A model generated the notes under the pieces. That model ran no database searches, was not told the DNA's origin, and saw only the letters and a program-made list of their open reading frames with translations. A stretch of 64,000 nucleotides of DNA from Candidatus Poseidoniaceae archaeon. Lineage in GTDB: Archaea > Thermoplasmatota > Poseidoniia > Poseidoniales > Poseidoniaceae. A program made the position numbers and the translations under genes. Where the stretch lies: NCBI GenBank assembly GCA_949372655.1, contig CASIAI010000001.1:263279-327278 (forward strand), in the 5' to 3' direction. The stretch's first letter is position 1. Every line of letters begins with the position of its first letter. Below are positions 52,130-60,115 of this stretch, piece after piece.

Positions 52130-53719
52130 TCAAGACCTATATTTCACACTTAAAATATCATCTGAGCCAGTATTAGGTTCTACCCAATCCGGGTCGCCTG
52201 GAAGCACCAAACTATCACCTAAACTGATTAACTGCTCCCCTATCGAGTTCTGCTTTTGTTGAAGAGAGTTCCAATCATGCTTGTCGTCTCTCCATATCTT
52301 CCATCGCTTTAGCATCCTCCAACTTTGAACCAATTTAGAATAAAGTTTCAAATGCATTTTTCCAGATATCGGCCACCATACTAGAAATATTAGGAAAACC
52401 AATATAGGATTCAATAAGGTTAATTTAGCCAATAACCAATGCATATTGAGCAATGAATATACTGGGCTAGAACTAGAAAGTAGAAGCCATGTTAGAGATA
52501 ATGAAGCAATTATCCACCACAGGGGGAATAAAATTATTGAAGACATCACTTTCATTGTACCTAGTATAGATTCTGAAATTTTACCCTTTTTTAGATACCA
52601 CATTAGTAAATAATTGGCTTGATACGGTGGCACATTTCCAATAACTGCGCTCCAAGTTACCAATCCTAACATCCAAGCAGCAGACCATATCCAAATAGAG
52701 ATGGCTTTGATGTATCCTAACAGGGATGGCTTCTCAGGTTTTGCTGCAACATCAAATGGAGTCAATCCGATAGATTCTAACTCTGAGAAGTGTTCTATAG
52801 AATCCTTGACAATGCGATCAGACTTCTCCGGTTCGTTCTTGGAAACAAATTCCCAACCTGCACGCATTCTTCTAGCTCCATATACAGACTCTGAATAACT
52901 TGGCTTCTTCAATTTGCCACCACTCTGCTTTATTCTTTCAGCATAAACAACGCTCCTTGCTTTCCAAATCAAATGTCGGTCTTTCCACGAAGTCTTTGAG
53001 TGGCTGGCTCTATTCAATTCTGAATCTATTGAGTTTGTGACCTCTTTAATCCATTCTCTGTCATTAGAATCTTGAACTTCAGAATCTTCGACAAGTTGAG
53101 GAATAGTTGGAAGTTCCATTGGGCGTTCTAAAATAACCGCACCTCTTTCTCTGAACTTATTTGAGTTAGAATAGTGGAGGCCAACTGGAATTACTTTTGG
53201 CTTTGCATTTCCGTATTCCTCTGCTTTTCTTATTGCATCAAGCATGATTCTTGCTGCTCCCGAACGGGCTCTTGACACTGCTGAGCCAGCATGAGTTTTC
53301 CCTTCAGGGAAAAGTAGTAATCTCCCTCCTTGGGCGATTTCGCCACCCACTCTCGAGACCATCTGAGCGTTTTTCTTACGGGATTCCTCCTTGTCCGAGC
53401 TATCTTTAGAACGCTCAATTGGTAAACCACCAGCGGAGCGAATAAGTCTTCCAAGAAGAGGTATTTTGAACAGGGTATGTTTTGCCAACATCGATAATTT
53501 ACCAGGCAGTGATGCATGTAGTAACATTGGGTCAATAAGGCCACTTGGATGCCAGGCAATAAACATCAATCCTCCTTCGGGAGGTAAATTTTCATTATCG
53601 ACAATGTCTAATTCTCTGAACCAAACACTCATCAAAGAACGGGTGAACCTTCTCATCAATCGATAAGTAAATCCCATTTTAGGGTGGCTTTTACCTATTG
53701 GGTCTTTCAACCATCCCAT
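52130..53719 (-). CDS. PlsC-type 1-acylglycerol-phosphate acyltransferase fused to a membrane domain
   Basis: Residues ~20-240 form a PlsC/LPLAT domain: motif I LMFIAWHPSGLIDPMLLHAS (HX5D variant, as in the HPNxxxDP group), motif II GGLPIERSKDSS, motif III LLLFPEGKTHAGSA, and motif IV KVIPVGLHYSN. About 290 further residues include four or so hydrophobic helices (about 335-360, 395-425, 435-460). The domain transfers acyl groups to lysophosphatidate-like substrates in bacteria and eukaryotes. Archaea make ether lipids, so the substrate here is uncertain. It lies on the minus strand, 63 bases downstream of the hydroxylase small-subunit start, which runs away from it. Confidence 0.8.
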   Translation of the reverse strand: MGWLKDPIGKSHPKMGFTYRLMRRFTRSLMSVWFRELDIVDNENLPPEGGLMFIAWHPSGLIDPMLLHASLPGKLSMLAKHTLFKIPLLGRLIRSAGGLPIERSKDSSDKEESRKKNAQMVSRVGGEIAQGGRLLLFPEGKTHAGSAVSRARSGAARIMLDAIRKAEEYGNAKPKVIPVGLHYSNSNKFRERGAVILERPMELPTIPQLVEDSEVQDSNDREWIKEVTNSIDSELNRASHSKTSWKDRHLIWKARSVVYAERIKQSGGKLKKPSYSESVYGARRMRAGWEFVSKNEPEKSDRIVKDSIEHFSELESIGLTPFDVAAKPEKPSLLGYIKAISIWIWSAAWMLGLVTWSAVIGNVPPYQANYLLMWYLKKGKISESILGTMKVMSSIILFPLWWIIASLSLTWLLLSSSSPVYSLLNMHWLLAKLTLLNPILVFLIFLVWWPISGKMHLKLYSKLVQSWRMLKRWKIWRDDKHDWNSLQQKQNSIGEQLISLGDSLVLPGDPDWVEPNTGSDDILSVKYRS

Positions 53720-53774
53720 GTTCGACGGTCGATGTTCTCATTGATTACTACACCGCCTACATATGGCGTTAAAA

Positions 53775-55784
53775 CTACTTTTCTTTGTCTGAAGTACTTG
53801 GAATGTCTGCTTCTAATAACTCTGAACCAGATTCTAAAGGTTGGTCATCAAATAAAATTCCTGTTTTAATAGATTGATTATTCGAGTTGTAAAGAGTAAA
53901 TACTAGCACCAATAAGAATATGATGATCAATGCACTAACTCCTATAATAACGGTTTTAGCATCGATACTTGAAGTGGTTTCATCAGTCACTTCAAAAGCA
54001 CTTTCTGTATCCATTAACATGATGTTAGTAGTAATCAAGGGCGAAGAAGAAAATCCACCAGAGGAATTTGACTTTAAGGCTCTAAACGAGACTGTGTGGT
54101 TTCCGTCTAGTGTAATTCCTGGAAGGTGTTCAAGTTGATGAATAATATCTATAGCTGAAAGAGAGCCGCTATCTGCTCCATGTTCATAACTATGGATATT
54201 AGACCAATCATCTCTTAGGTGATTACTTCTCCACTGAATTGTATGAATACTACTTGCAGATGAACCAGATAGGCCGAAACCTAGACCATCATCCGGGGAC
54301 ATATGGATTCGATTGTCAAGCCCGATTTCAGTAGTAAAATTTAATTCGATAGTATTATCGAATTTATAATCTCTTTCTGCCGCTTCATATACGGAATCAA
54401 GGGCTCGTACTTCCCCATGCCCATAGACGTTATTTTGACGATTCTTAGGGACTAAATCTTCTATGCAAGGTTCATTTGCCAGCATATACTCACATCGTCT
54501 ATATGTTGCTGTTTCTTGCATAATATTTCTAATATCAAATGGAGAAAGGTCAGGGTTTGCTTGTAGCATTAATGCACCAACTCCAGCAGCACCAGGAGTT
54601 GCCATAGAAGTGCCTGACATGTCAGTATATCCATTACCGGTATTGAATGCGACAGACATTACATTTGACCCAACATAAGCGACATTTGGTTTCACTCTAC
54701 CTTCTTCTGTTGGCCCTTGGCTAGAATATACTGCGATTGCAGAATTCTTATCCAACGCACCTACAGTTATGGCATCCTCAGCAGAACCAGGGGTTCCAAT
54801 TTGTGCAGAAACTGCGGTATTTCCTGCTGCAATGAATATAGCGATACCTGACGCCATCATTTCATTAGCATATCGATTAACACTATCTTCCTCAGATGAA
54901 GTCCATTCGATTGCCCCAGGACCTCCGAGACTCATGGAAGCAGCTCGAATATTGAATTTAAACCGATTTTCTACAGTCCATTCCATTCCCGCCATAACTG
55001 TGGCAAAAGAACCCGAACCACCTGCATCCAATACTTTAACACCGACTAAGAATGCTTGAGGAGCCATTCCTATGTGCTCATAAGTTGGTGCTCCAGTACC
55101 GGCAGTTGTTCCGGCACAATGTGAACCATGTCCTTGGTCATCATAAGGAAATACTTCGGTTCCATTTATCTTATCAGCGTTATTTACCGGGTCATAAAAA
55201 CCAATTATCTTGGTATCATTGGTTGAATTATCATCGTCTAAGTCATCCAATCCAGCGTGTGAGCCATCAATTCCAGTATCAATAATAGCAACGGTTGTAC
55301 CTGCACCATCATAACCAGTTTCTTGCCAAACGGAATCTACTCCATGAAGAACTGATGCATCCCCATTTGAGACTGTAAGTAATCCGTCTAGTTCGATCAT
55401 TACTACGCCTTGTAGTTCAGCAGTATCCCATATCTTATTAACTGGGATTCTTCCTGCCAAAGCATCAATTCCTTCCAAAGTCCATTGGTGCTGAAAATTT
55501 ACTTCTCTTTCAAGTAGAGCAATTTCATCTGCACCAGGGGTATGGTCAAAATCGATGATTAGGGGTAATGTATTTTCGTCGTCAAGGAAAATCGGATTAT
55601 CCTTGTGTAATTCTACCATATCGCCTATTCCATTTCCGTTTTTATCGACGGTGGTATCAACCCACCAGCCTTCAGAATCATCAGTATCTTGTGACAATGG
55701 AGCAGGGGCTGCAAATGCGAGCATTGGTAAAACAAGTATGGTCAAACAAAACATTGACATTGTTGCACGGTTGATAATCATCAT
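53775..55784 (-). CDS. Secreted, membrane-anchored subtilisin-like serine protease
   Basis: A 669-aa S8 family protease. The signal peptide is near residues 8-27 (TMSMFCLTILVLPMLAFAAP). The propeptide contains VDKNGNGIGDM, a Ca-binding-like repeat. Catalytic residues: Asp in VAIIDTGIDGSHAGL (~168), His in GHGSHCAGTTAGTG (~220), and Ser in DMSGTSMATPGAAGVGALML (~391). A β-rich C-terminal part is followed by a membrane helix (KTVIIGVSALIIIFLLVLVF) and a short acidic cytoplasmic end. The protease domain is therefore outside the cell and tethered by its C-terminus. MMIINRAT is a plausible start at ATG 55784. Confidence 0.92.
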   Translation of the reverse strand: MMIINRATMSMFCLTILVLPMLAFAAPAPLSQDTDDSEGWWVDTTVDKNGNGIGDMVELHKDNPIFLDDENTLPLIIDFDHTPGADEIALLEREVNFQHQWTLEGIDALAGRIPVNKIWDTAELQGVVMIELDGLLTVSNGDASVLHGVDSVWQETGYDGAGTTVAIIDTGIDGSHAGLDDLDDDNSTNDTKIIGFYDPVNNADKINGTEVFPYDDQGHGSHCAGTTAGTGAPTYEHIGMAPQAFLVGVKVLDAGGSGSFATVMAGMEWTVENRFKFNIRAASMSLGGPGAIEWTSSEEDSVNRYANEMMASGIAIFIAAGNTAVSAQIGTPGSAEDAITVGALDKNSAIAVYSSQGPTEEGRVKPNVAYVGSNVMSVAFNTGNGYTDMSGTSMATPGAAGVGALMLQANPDLSPFDIRNIMQETATYRRCEYMLANEPCIEDLVPKNRQNNVYGHGEVRALDSVYEAAERDYKFDNTIELNFTTEIGLDNRIHMSPDDGLGFGLSGSSASSIHTIQWRSNHLRDDWSNIHSYEHGADSGSLSAIDIIHQLEHLPGITLDGNHTVSFRALKSNSSGGFSSSPLITTNIMLMDTESAFEVTDETTSSIDAKTVIIGVSALIIIFLLVLVFTLYNSNNQSIKTGILFDDQPLESGSELLEADIPSTSDKEK

Positions 55785-55857
55785 TAGGGCCTCATCCTAT
55801 GCAGAGAGCACTAGTTTTTGAATCCATTGTGACAATGTGAAGTCTGGAAAAAAGAAA

Positions 55858-57192
55858 TTAGTCTCTAATTAAAGTTCCTTCTATACCGAAAACTGAATTA
55901 CTCTGTATGGTATTTAGACTTGGATAGGCACCCCAATATGCTTCTCTAGCATCTTGATTAAACTGCATACAAGCCTCTACATCAGCAGCTCTTTGTGGTA
56001 GACTTTCTGTCCCGTTAAGGTGTTTAAGCATTGGCTCAATATTCGACAGGTTAACTAGACCCCATCCAGTTTGAGTACAAGGTAAAACTGGAGATATTGG
56101 CATAGTGCCAGAAGTTGGGTCCCAACCTAAATCAGGATACCAAGCCGAGAGGTTTAGTGCCTCTCTAACTTGAGAATTAGTTATCGACATGTTAGTTCCG
56201 TTTACCAAGAACCCTCCTCTTTCCGCTGATGCACCCGAGCCAGAGTCTCCAAATTCGCCCCTAAGGTTTTCAAGTACAAACGAAATTAATCCTGCAGTTC
56301 TAGGGGTTGCAAATGAAGTTCCTGAAGTTTCATGATATCCATCGATATCATCATGATTTGGTAGTACTTGAGTCCAATCAGCAGAAATATCAGGATAAGA
56401 ACCCGACATGATCTCTTTTTGGTCATCTCCCTCTTCAGCATAACCTGCGATTCCAATAGACCATGGAGGCCCAGCAGTAGCATCTTGAACTGCAGGTGAA
56501 GGGGAATTATCTGCTGCACCGGTATGTAATTTATTTTTCTCTGTCACCGCTACTTTAGTCGCATCTTCAATTCCAGGAACTGGAATTGAACCTATTGCAC
56601 CAAATGAAGTGGTAATAACATCTACTAGTGGTTGGTTAGCAGCCGCTAAAACCGCTTCTGAACTAAACCCCTCAACAAAGAATATGATAGCATTTGGATT
56701 GGCGTTTAGAACTGCTCCAGTTACCGCTGAGCCATGACCATCATTAGGGTCATCAAGAATGAGAATATCACTATCGCCATCAGGTGATGCACCGATAATT
56801 TTAGTGCCGGGGAAATAGACGATATCACTAGCATTTAATGTGTCCCAGCATGTAGTTTTATCAGCATCATACCTCTCTTGCCATGAACCATTGAAAGTTA
56901 GTTCACATACCTTATTGACACCTAACTCATCAAGTAGCCATTGTGGATATGTTTCATTGGTTCTAAAGTGGTCATGATAGACATTTATCCCTGTATCAAT
57001 TGGAGCAATTACCGAAAATGGCCGCCAGCCTGAATCGATGCTAGCCTCCAAAACAACCTCTTCACTTACTTCATCATTATTGATAATAACAAAGAAAATA
57101 GCACCTATAATTAATAATGAAATTGAAACAGCAATAGCCGTCTTAGCATTGCTAATTGGTGGCATCAACTCAGCCTCCAACACCTCGGACAT
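55858..57192 (-). CDS. Second subtilisin-like protease, N-terminally membrane-anchored
   Basis: The 444-aa product starts at ATG 57192 (GAGGAG upstream); the longer frame overlaps oligoribonuclease. A membrane helix at about residues 19-42 (TAIAVSISLLIIGAIFFVII) anchors it by the N-terminus. S8 residues: Asp in IAPIDTGINVYHDHF, His in DDPNDGHGSAVTGAVLN, and Ser in ETSGTSFATPRTAGLISFVL. The oxyanion Asn is likely in the TGAADNSPSPAVQ region. Unlike the downstream protease there is no recognisable propeptide, and insertions separate Asp from His. It is 73 bases upstream of the other protease gene on the same strand. Substrates are unknown. Confidence 0.85.
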   Translation of the reverse strand: MSEVLEAELMPPISNAKTAIAVSISLLIIGAIFFVIINNDEVSEEVVLEASIDSGWRPFSVIAPIDTGINVYHDHFRTNETYPQWLLDELGVNKVCELTFNGSWQERYDADKTTCWDTLNASDIVYFPGTKIIGASPDGDSDILILDDPNDGHGSAVTGAVLNANPNAIIFFVEGFSSEAVLAAANQPLVDVITTSFGAIGSIPVPGIEDATKVAVTEKNKLHTGAADNSPSPAVQDATAGPPWSIGIAGYAEEGDDQKEIMSGSYPDISADWTQVLPNHDDIDGYHETSGTSFATPRTAGLISFVLENLRGEFGDSGSGASAERGGFLVNGTNMSITNSQVREALNLSAWYPDLGWDPTSGTMPISPVLPCTQTGWGLVNLSNIEPMLKHLNGTESLPQRAADVEACMQFNQDAREAYWGAYPSLNTIQSNSVFGIEGTLIRD

Positions 57193-57262
57193 GTTGTCTC
57201 CTCGGGGGGATAATACATCAACACTACGCCCATTTGAAAAGATAATAACCTCTGGATGGTAC

Positions 57263-57802
57263 ATGGCAGAGAGAGAACAGCGAATGGTTTGGATTGACCT
57301 TGAGATGACTGGACTGGATATTGAAAAGGAATCTATTATTGAAATTGCTACAATTATTACCGATGGAGAATTAAATATTCTTGCACACGGGCCCAACGTT
57401 GCCATAACTGTCGATGAAATACTTATTGAAGGGATGGATGAATGGAATACTGCGCACCATTTCGGCAGCGGATTAGTCAATAGAATTAGAGAAAATGGAG
57501 TAGATTTAGCGGACGCTGAACAGATGACTCTAGAATTCTTGAAAAAGTGGGTCGACCCAAATACAGCACCTCTTTGTGGGAATAGTGTATGGAATGATAG
57601 AAGGTTTCTAGAAAAAGAGATGCCAAAAGTAGCAGAATATTTACATTACCGAATGATAGATGTTTCAACAGTTAAAGAGTTAGCCAGAAGATGGTATCCT
57701 GAAGTCGATAAATATCCAAAAAAGGGCGCTCACTTAGCATTAGATGATATCATCGAATCCGTTGAAGAATTGGAATATTTTAGAAATAAAATATTTAGAT
57801 GA
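57263..57802 (+). CDS. orn: Oligoribonuclease (DEDDh 3'-5' exonuclease)
   Basis: Orn degrades 2-5-mer RNA fragments to mononucleotides. The 179-aa sequence has the four motifs: VWIDLEMTGLDIEKESIIEI (D, E), CGNSVWNDRRFLEKEMP (D), and AHLALDDIIESVEELEYF (H, D), with YRMIDVSTVKELARRWYPE between. The length is almost exactly that of bacterial Orn. ATG 57263 is preferred; the frame upstream overlaps the protease gene on the other strand. Orn is mainly known from bacteria and eukaryotic mitochondria, so its occurrence here may reflect transfer. It is convergent with the xdhC-like gene, 1 base apart. Confidence 0.93.
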   Translation: MAEREQRMVWIDLEMTGLDIEKESIIEIATIITDGELNILAHGPNVAITVDEILIEGMDEWNTAHHFGSGLVNRIRENGVDLADAEQMTLEFLKKWVDPNTAPLCGNSVWNDRRFLEKEMPKVAEYLHYRMIDVSTVKELARRWYPEVDKYPKKGAHLALDDIIESVEELEYFRNKIFR

Positions 57803-57803
57803 A

Positions 57804-58670
57804 CTAACGCCAATTAGGTTTACTTGGATCTATATCCTTGAAATTGGACATTATTTGAGCCAGCACTGCAACTGCTATTTCTTCTGGCGACTGTGCCCCT
57901 ATGTTTAGGCCAATAGGACAGATAACAGAATCAAGCATTTCTTGACCAATCCCGATTGCTAATCCCTGCTTCTCAAACTCCTGCCACTTAGAACGGCTAC
58001 CAATCACGCCAATTCTTGGGGCTGATATACCATCTAATTCGATTTTAAGGTTGGAGTATATTTTCAATAAGCCGAGTAATCTTTGTTGGTCTTCACTCCA
58101 GTCATGGCCCAGTAAAAGAATATCCGAGAATTTAGAGGAATCTTCGCTTATCATCGACTCTAGAAAATCATCAACTTCCGAATGATATAGTTGGATAGCC
58201 GAAGGGAATTGTTCACTATTACAGAATTCTTGACGAGTATCGTGAACAGAATATGACCAGCCGAGTAAATCCAGACTATCGGCTAGAGCCTGGGCACAAT
58301 GCCCTCCACCGATTAAAAGAATATGTGGCATAGGAATCATCACTTCGATAGACAGAGTTACTCTGCCCCCGCATAATGAATCAAGTGGTTGTACTTCATA
58401 GCCCTTCGCACCTTTGTTAAGGCCGAATGTTTTCACTTCGCCATATGGATTAGAATATCGGTTAATGAGTTCTTTACAGCGGTCTAAGACTTTCAATTCA
58501 AGACCTGCACCTCCAACGGTACCTACCCACATTGAACCTAAATCACTCATCGCAATTCTAGCGCCGACTTTACCCGGGACGCTTCCAGATGTCTCAATGA
58601 CTGTTGCTAAAACTACCGATTTACGGTTATCGAGGCAATCCAATGCCCAGCGCATAACAGCTGCAGTCAT
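57804..58670 (-). CDS. XdhC/CoxI-family molybdoenzyme maturation factor
   Basis: XdhC-type proteins bind molybdenum cofactor, assist its sulfuration and hand it to hydroxylases. The N-terminal XdhC_CoxI part has VVLATVIETSGSVPGKVGAR and MWVGTVGGAGLELKVLDRCK. LDSLCGGRVTLSIEVM contains the conserved CGG. The Rossmann domain starts at MPHILLIGGGHCAQALADSL, and ends PIGLNIGAQSPEEIAVAVLA, a typical signature. Length is 288 aa. It is cotranscribed with the MobA-like gene upstream and is likely to serve the hydroxylase at 47.7-52.1 kb. Confidence 0.9.
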   Translation of the reverse strand: MTAAVMRWALDCLDNRKSVVLATVIETSGSVPGKVGARIAMSDLGSMWVGTVGGAGLELKVLDRCKELINRYSNPYGEVKTFGLNKGAKGYEVQPLDSLCGGRVTLSIEVMIPMPHILLIGGGHCAQALADSLDLLGWSYSVHDTRQEFCNSEQFPSAIQLYHSEVDDFLESMISEDSSKFSDILLLGHDWSEDQQRLLGLLKIYSNLKIELDGISAPRIGVIGSRSKWQEFEKQGLAIGIGQEMLDSVICPIGLNIGAQSPEEIAVAVLAQIMSNFKDIDPSKPNWR

Positions 58671-58707
58671 GGTGAGGGCAAAGGCTCTTCACACATACTT
58701 TTTCCGA

Positions 58708-59298
58708 TTAAACGGACTCAAAGAATTTAGAATTCAGATTAAGTTTAATCAAATCTTCTTCTGTATCAATATTCAACCCTAGAAGTGGTTCATCAACTTC
58801 AACCTTTTCAAATGAAATTATATCTCGTAAAGGAGTTACTTTTGAAGTGACTAATAGTTTATGTAAGTCACTACCCACTAAAGTTACTGGATGCCCTTTA
58901 ATCCCTTTAGACGATAGACAAGAACTAGTTTCACTATTCAATAATTGAACTATGCTTTCTGCTCTCCAACCTGGTCTGTCCACAGGCGCTAATACAACTT
59001 TCTTGGGCATCCTACCAAGTTCATCTAAAATTGCAGAAAGACCTATTTGAATCGTTCCAGTTCTCCCTTCATTAGGATTAGGGTTTAGAGAAACTTTGGC
59101 CCCATTTGACTCGACAGTGGCCTGGAAAAGGCAATTTTGATTTGTAACAATTACAATCGGTTCACAATTTAATGACTGTAGTTTTAATATGGCATGTTGC
59201 AATAAGGTCTTGCCAGCGATTTGAACAAAGGCTTTGTCCCTACCTAGCCTCTTACTATAGCCCGCTGCAATTATTATTGCTGGATTTTTAGTGGCCAC
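58708..59298 (-). CDS. MobA/MocA-like nucleotidyltransferase
   Basis: The 196-aa product belongs to the MobA-like NTP-transferase fold: IIIAAGYSKRLGRDKAFVQI (the LAAGxSxRxGxxK signature), then AIVIVTNQN-like and VVLAPVDRPGWRAESIVQLL, with the metal-binding Asp. KGIKGHPVTLVGSDLHKLLV, then LNIDTEEDLIKLN, is as in MocA-type enzymes. Pairing with an xdhC-like gene favours a molybdenum-cofactor cytidylyltransferase, which makes MCD for xanthine-dehydrogenase-family hydroxylases. The start is GTG 59298. A 37-base spacer separates it from the xdhC-like gene. Confidence 0.82.
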   Translation of the reverse strand: MATKNPAIIIAAGYSKRLGRDKAFVQIAGKTLLQHAILKLQSLNCEPIVIVTNQNCLFQATVESNGAKVSLNPNPNEGRTGTIQIGLSAILDELGRMPKKVVLAPVDRPGWRAESIVQLLNSETSSCLSSKGIKGHPVTLVGSDLHKLLVTSKVTPLRDIISFEKVEVDEPLLGLNIDTEEDLIKLNLNSKFFESV

Positions 59299-59371
59299 AA
59301 ATCCGTTAGGCAGTGCTCGGCTTTTTTGTTTATCGTTAATGATTAATATAGTGTTGAAAGATTCAAGCCCT

Positions 59372-60115
59372 ATGTCTAAACAAGACCCTGAAAAGCGTTC
59401 GATTGAATTACTGAAAGATATCGCCCAAGGGAATGATTGGTTAGAGGTTCACTTCAGCCTTCCAAACTATATTTCTATGAAAATAAATGGTGAATCTAGG
59501 CGATGGTATCACGCATCAGCTAGGGTAAGAGATGAGACTATGTTCAGCCCCTTTGAAACAGAAATTTGGCATATTGAAGTAAGAGGTGCTGCAAATAAGA
59601 GCGATTTAATCAGAAATAACAAGTATAATGCTGATATTTGTATCAATACAAACGGCCGAGGAAATAAAATGCCTATTGGAGACAGACTTGCAGCATTAGC
59701 ATTATCGTTAAGAAACGATAGAAGAACCGCAATGAGTGTACCTTTATTGGCTCAATTCTTGGTTTGTAAGAGAGATTTTCTACAAGAGGTTATTGTATTT
59801 CAGGAAGAAGGAATTATGACTGAAATAGAAATCGATTCGCAGGCAGAATATTATCAAAGTATTGAAGATGAGAGATATGAAGAAGAAGTTAATGGTGAGC
59901 AAGAACAATATATTTGTGAAAATCCTCCTTTCAGTAATTTTGATGAGCATTACTTAGACCAACCAGACATAGATGAACAAATGTGGCATGATTGGCAAAA
60001 TAGGTTAGAAAAGGCGAAACAAGAATTAGATCTTCCAAATAATTTAGATATCGATGATATCGTTCATACATGGGAAAGGCAAGATGATAAGCGTCATGAG
60101 GACAAAAAAGACTAG
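59372..60115 (+). CDS. Unrecognised protein with acidic C-terminus
   Basis: No family is recognised. The ~247-aa product (ATG 59372; ATG 59339 is an alternative) has a basic or mixed N-terminal two-thirds with RRWYHASARVRDETMFSPFE, EIWHIEVRGAANKSDLIRNN and MPIGDRLAALALSLRNDRRT. A strongly acidic and Gln-rich C-terminus contains QAEYYQSIEDERYEEEVNGE and several Tyr/Glu clusters. There is no signal peptide or membrane helix, so it is probably cytoplasmic. Its TAG stop overlaps that of the convergent acyl-CoA dehydrogenase at CTAG. It is divergent from the MobA-like gene. The N-terminal part could be a nucleic-acid-binding domain, but nothing seen proves it. Confidence 0.6.
   Translation: MSKQDPEKRSIELLKDIAQGNDWLEVHFSLPNYISMKINGESRRWYHASARVRDETMFSPFETEIWHIEVRGAANKSDLIRNNKYNADICINTNGRGNKMPIGDRLAALALSLRNDRRTAMSVPLLAQFLVCKRDFLQEVIVFQEEGIMTEIEIDSQAEYYQSIEDERYEEEVNGEQEQYICENPPFSNFDEHYLDQPDIDEQMWHDWQNRLEKAKQELDLPNNLDIDDIVHTWERQDDKRHEDKKD

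Noticed and set aside
57193-57480. 96-residue N-terminal extension of the second subtilase
   Set aside because: It overlaps the oligoribonuclease N-terminus on the other strand and has no conserved features; ATG 57192 has a GAGGAG ribosome binding site.
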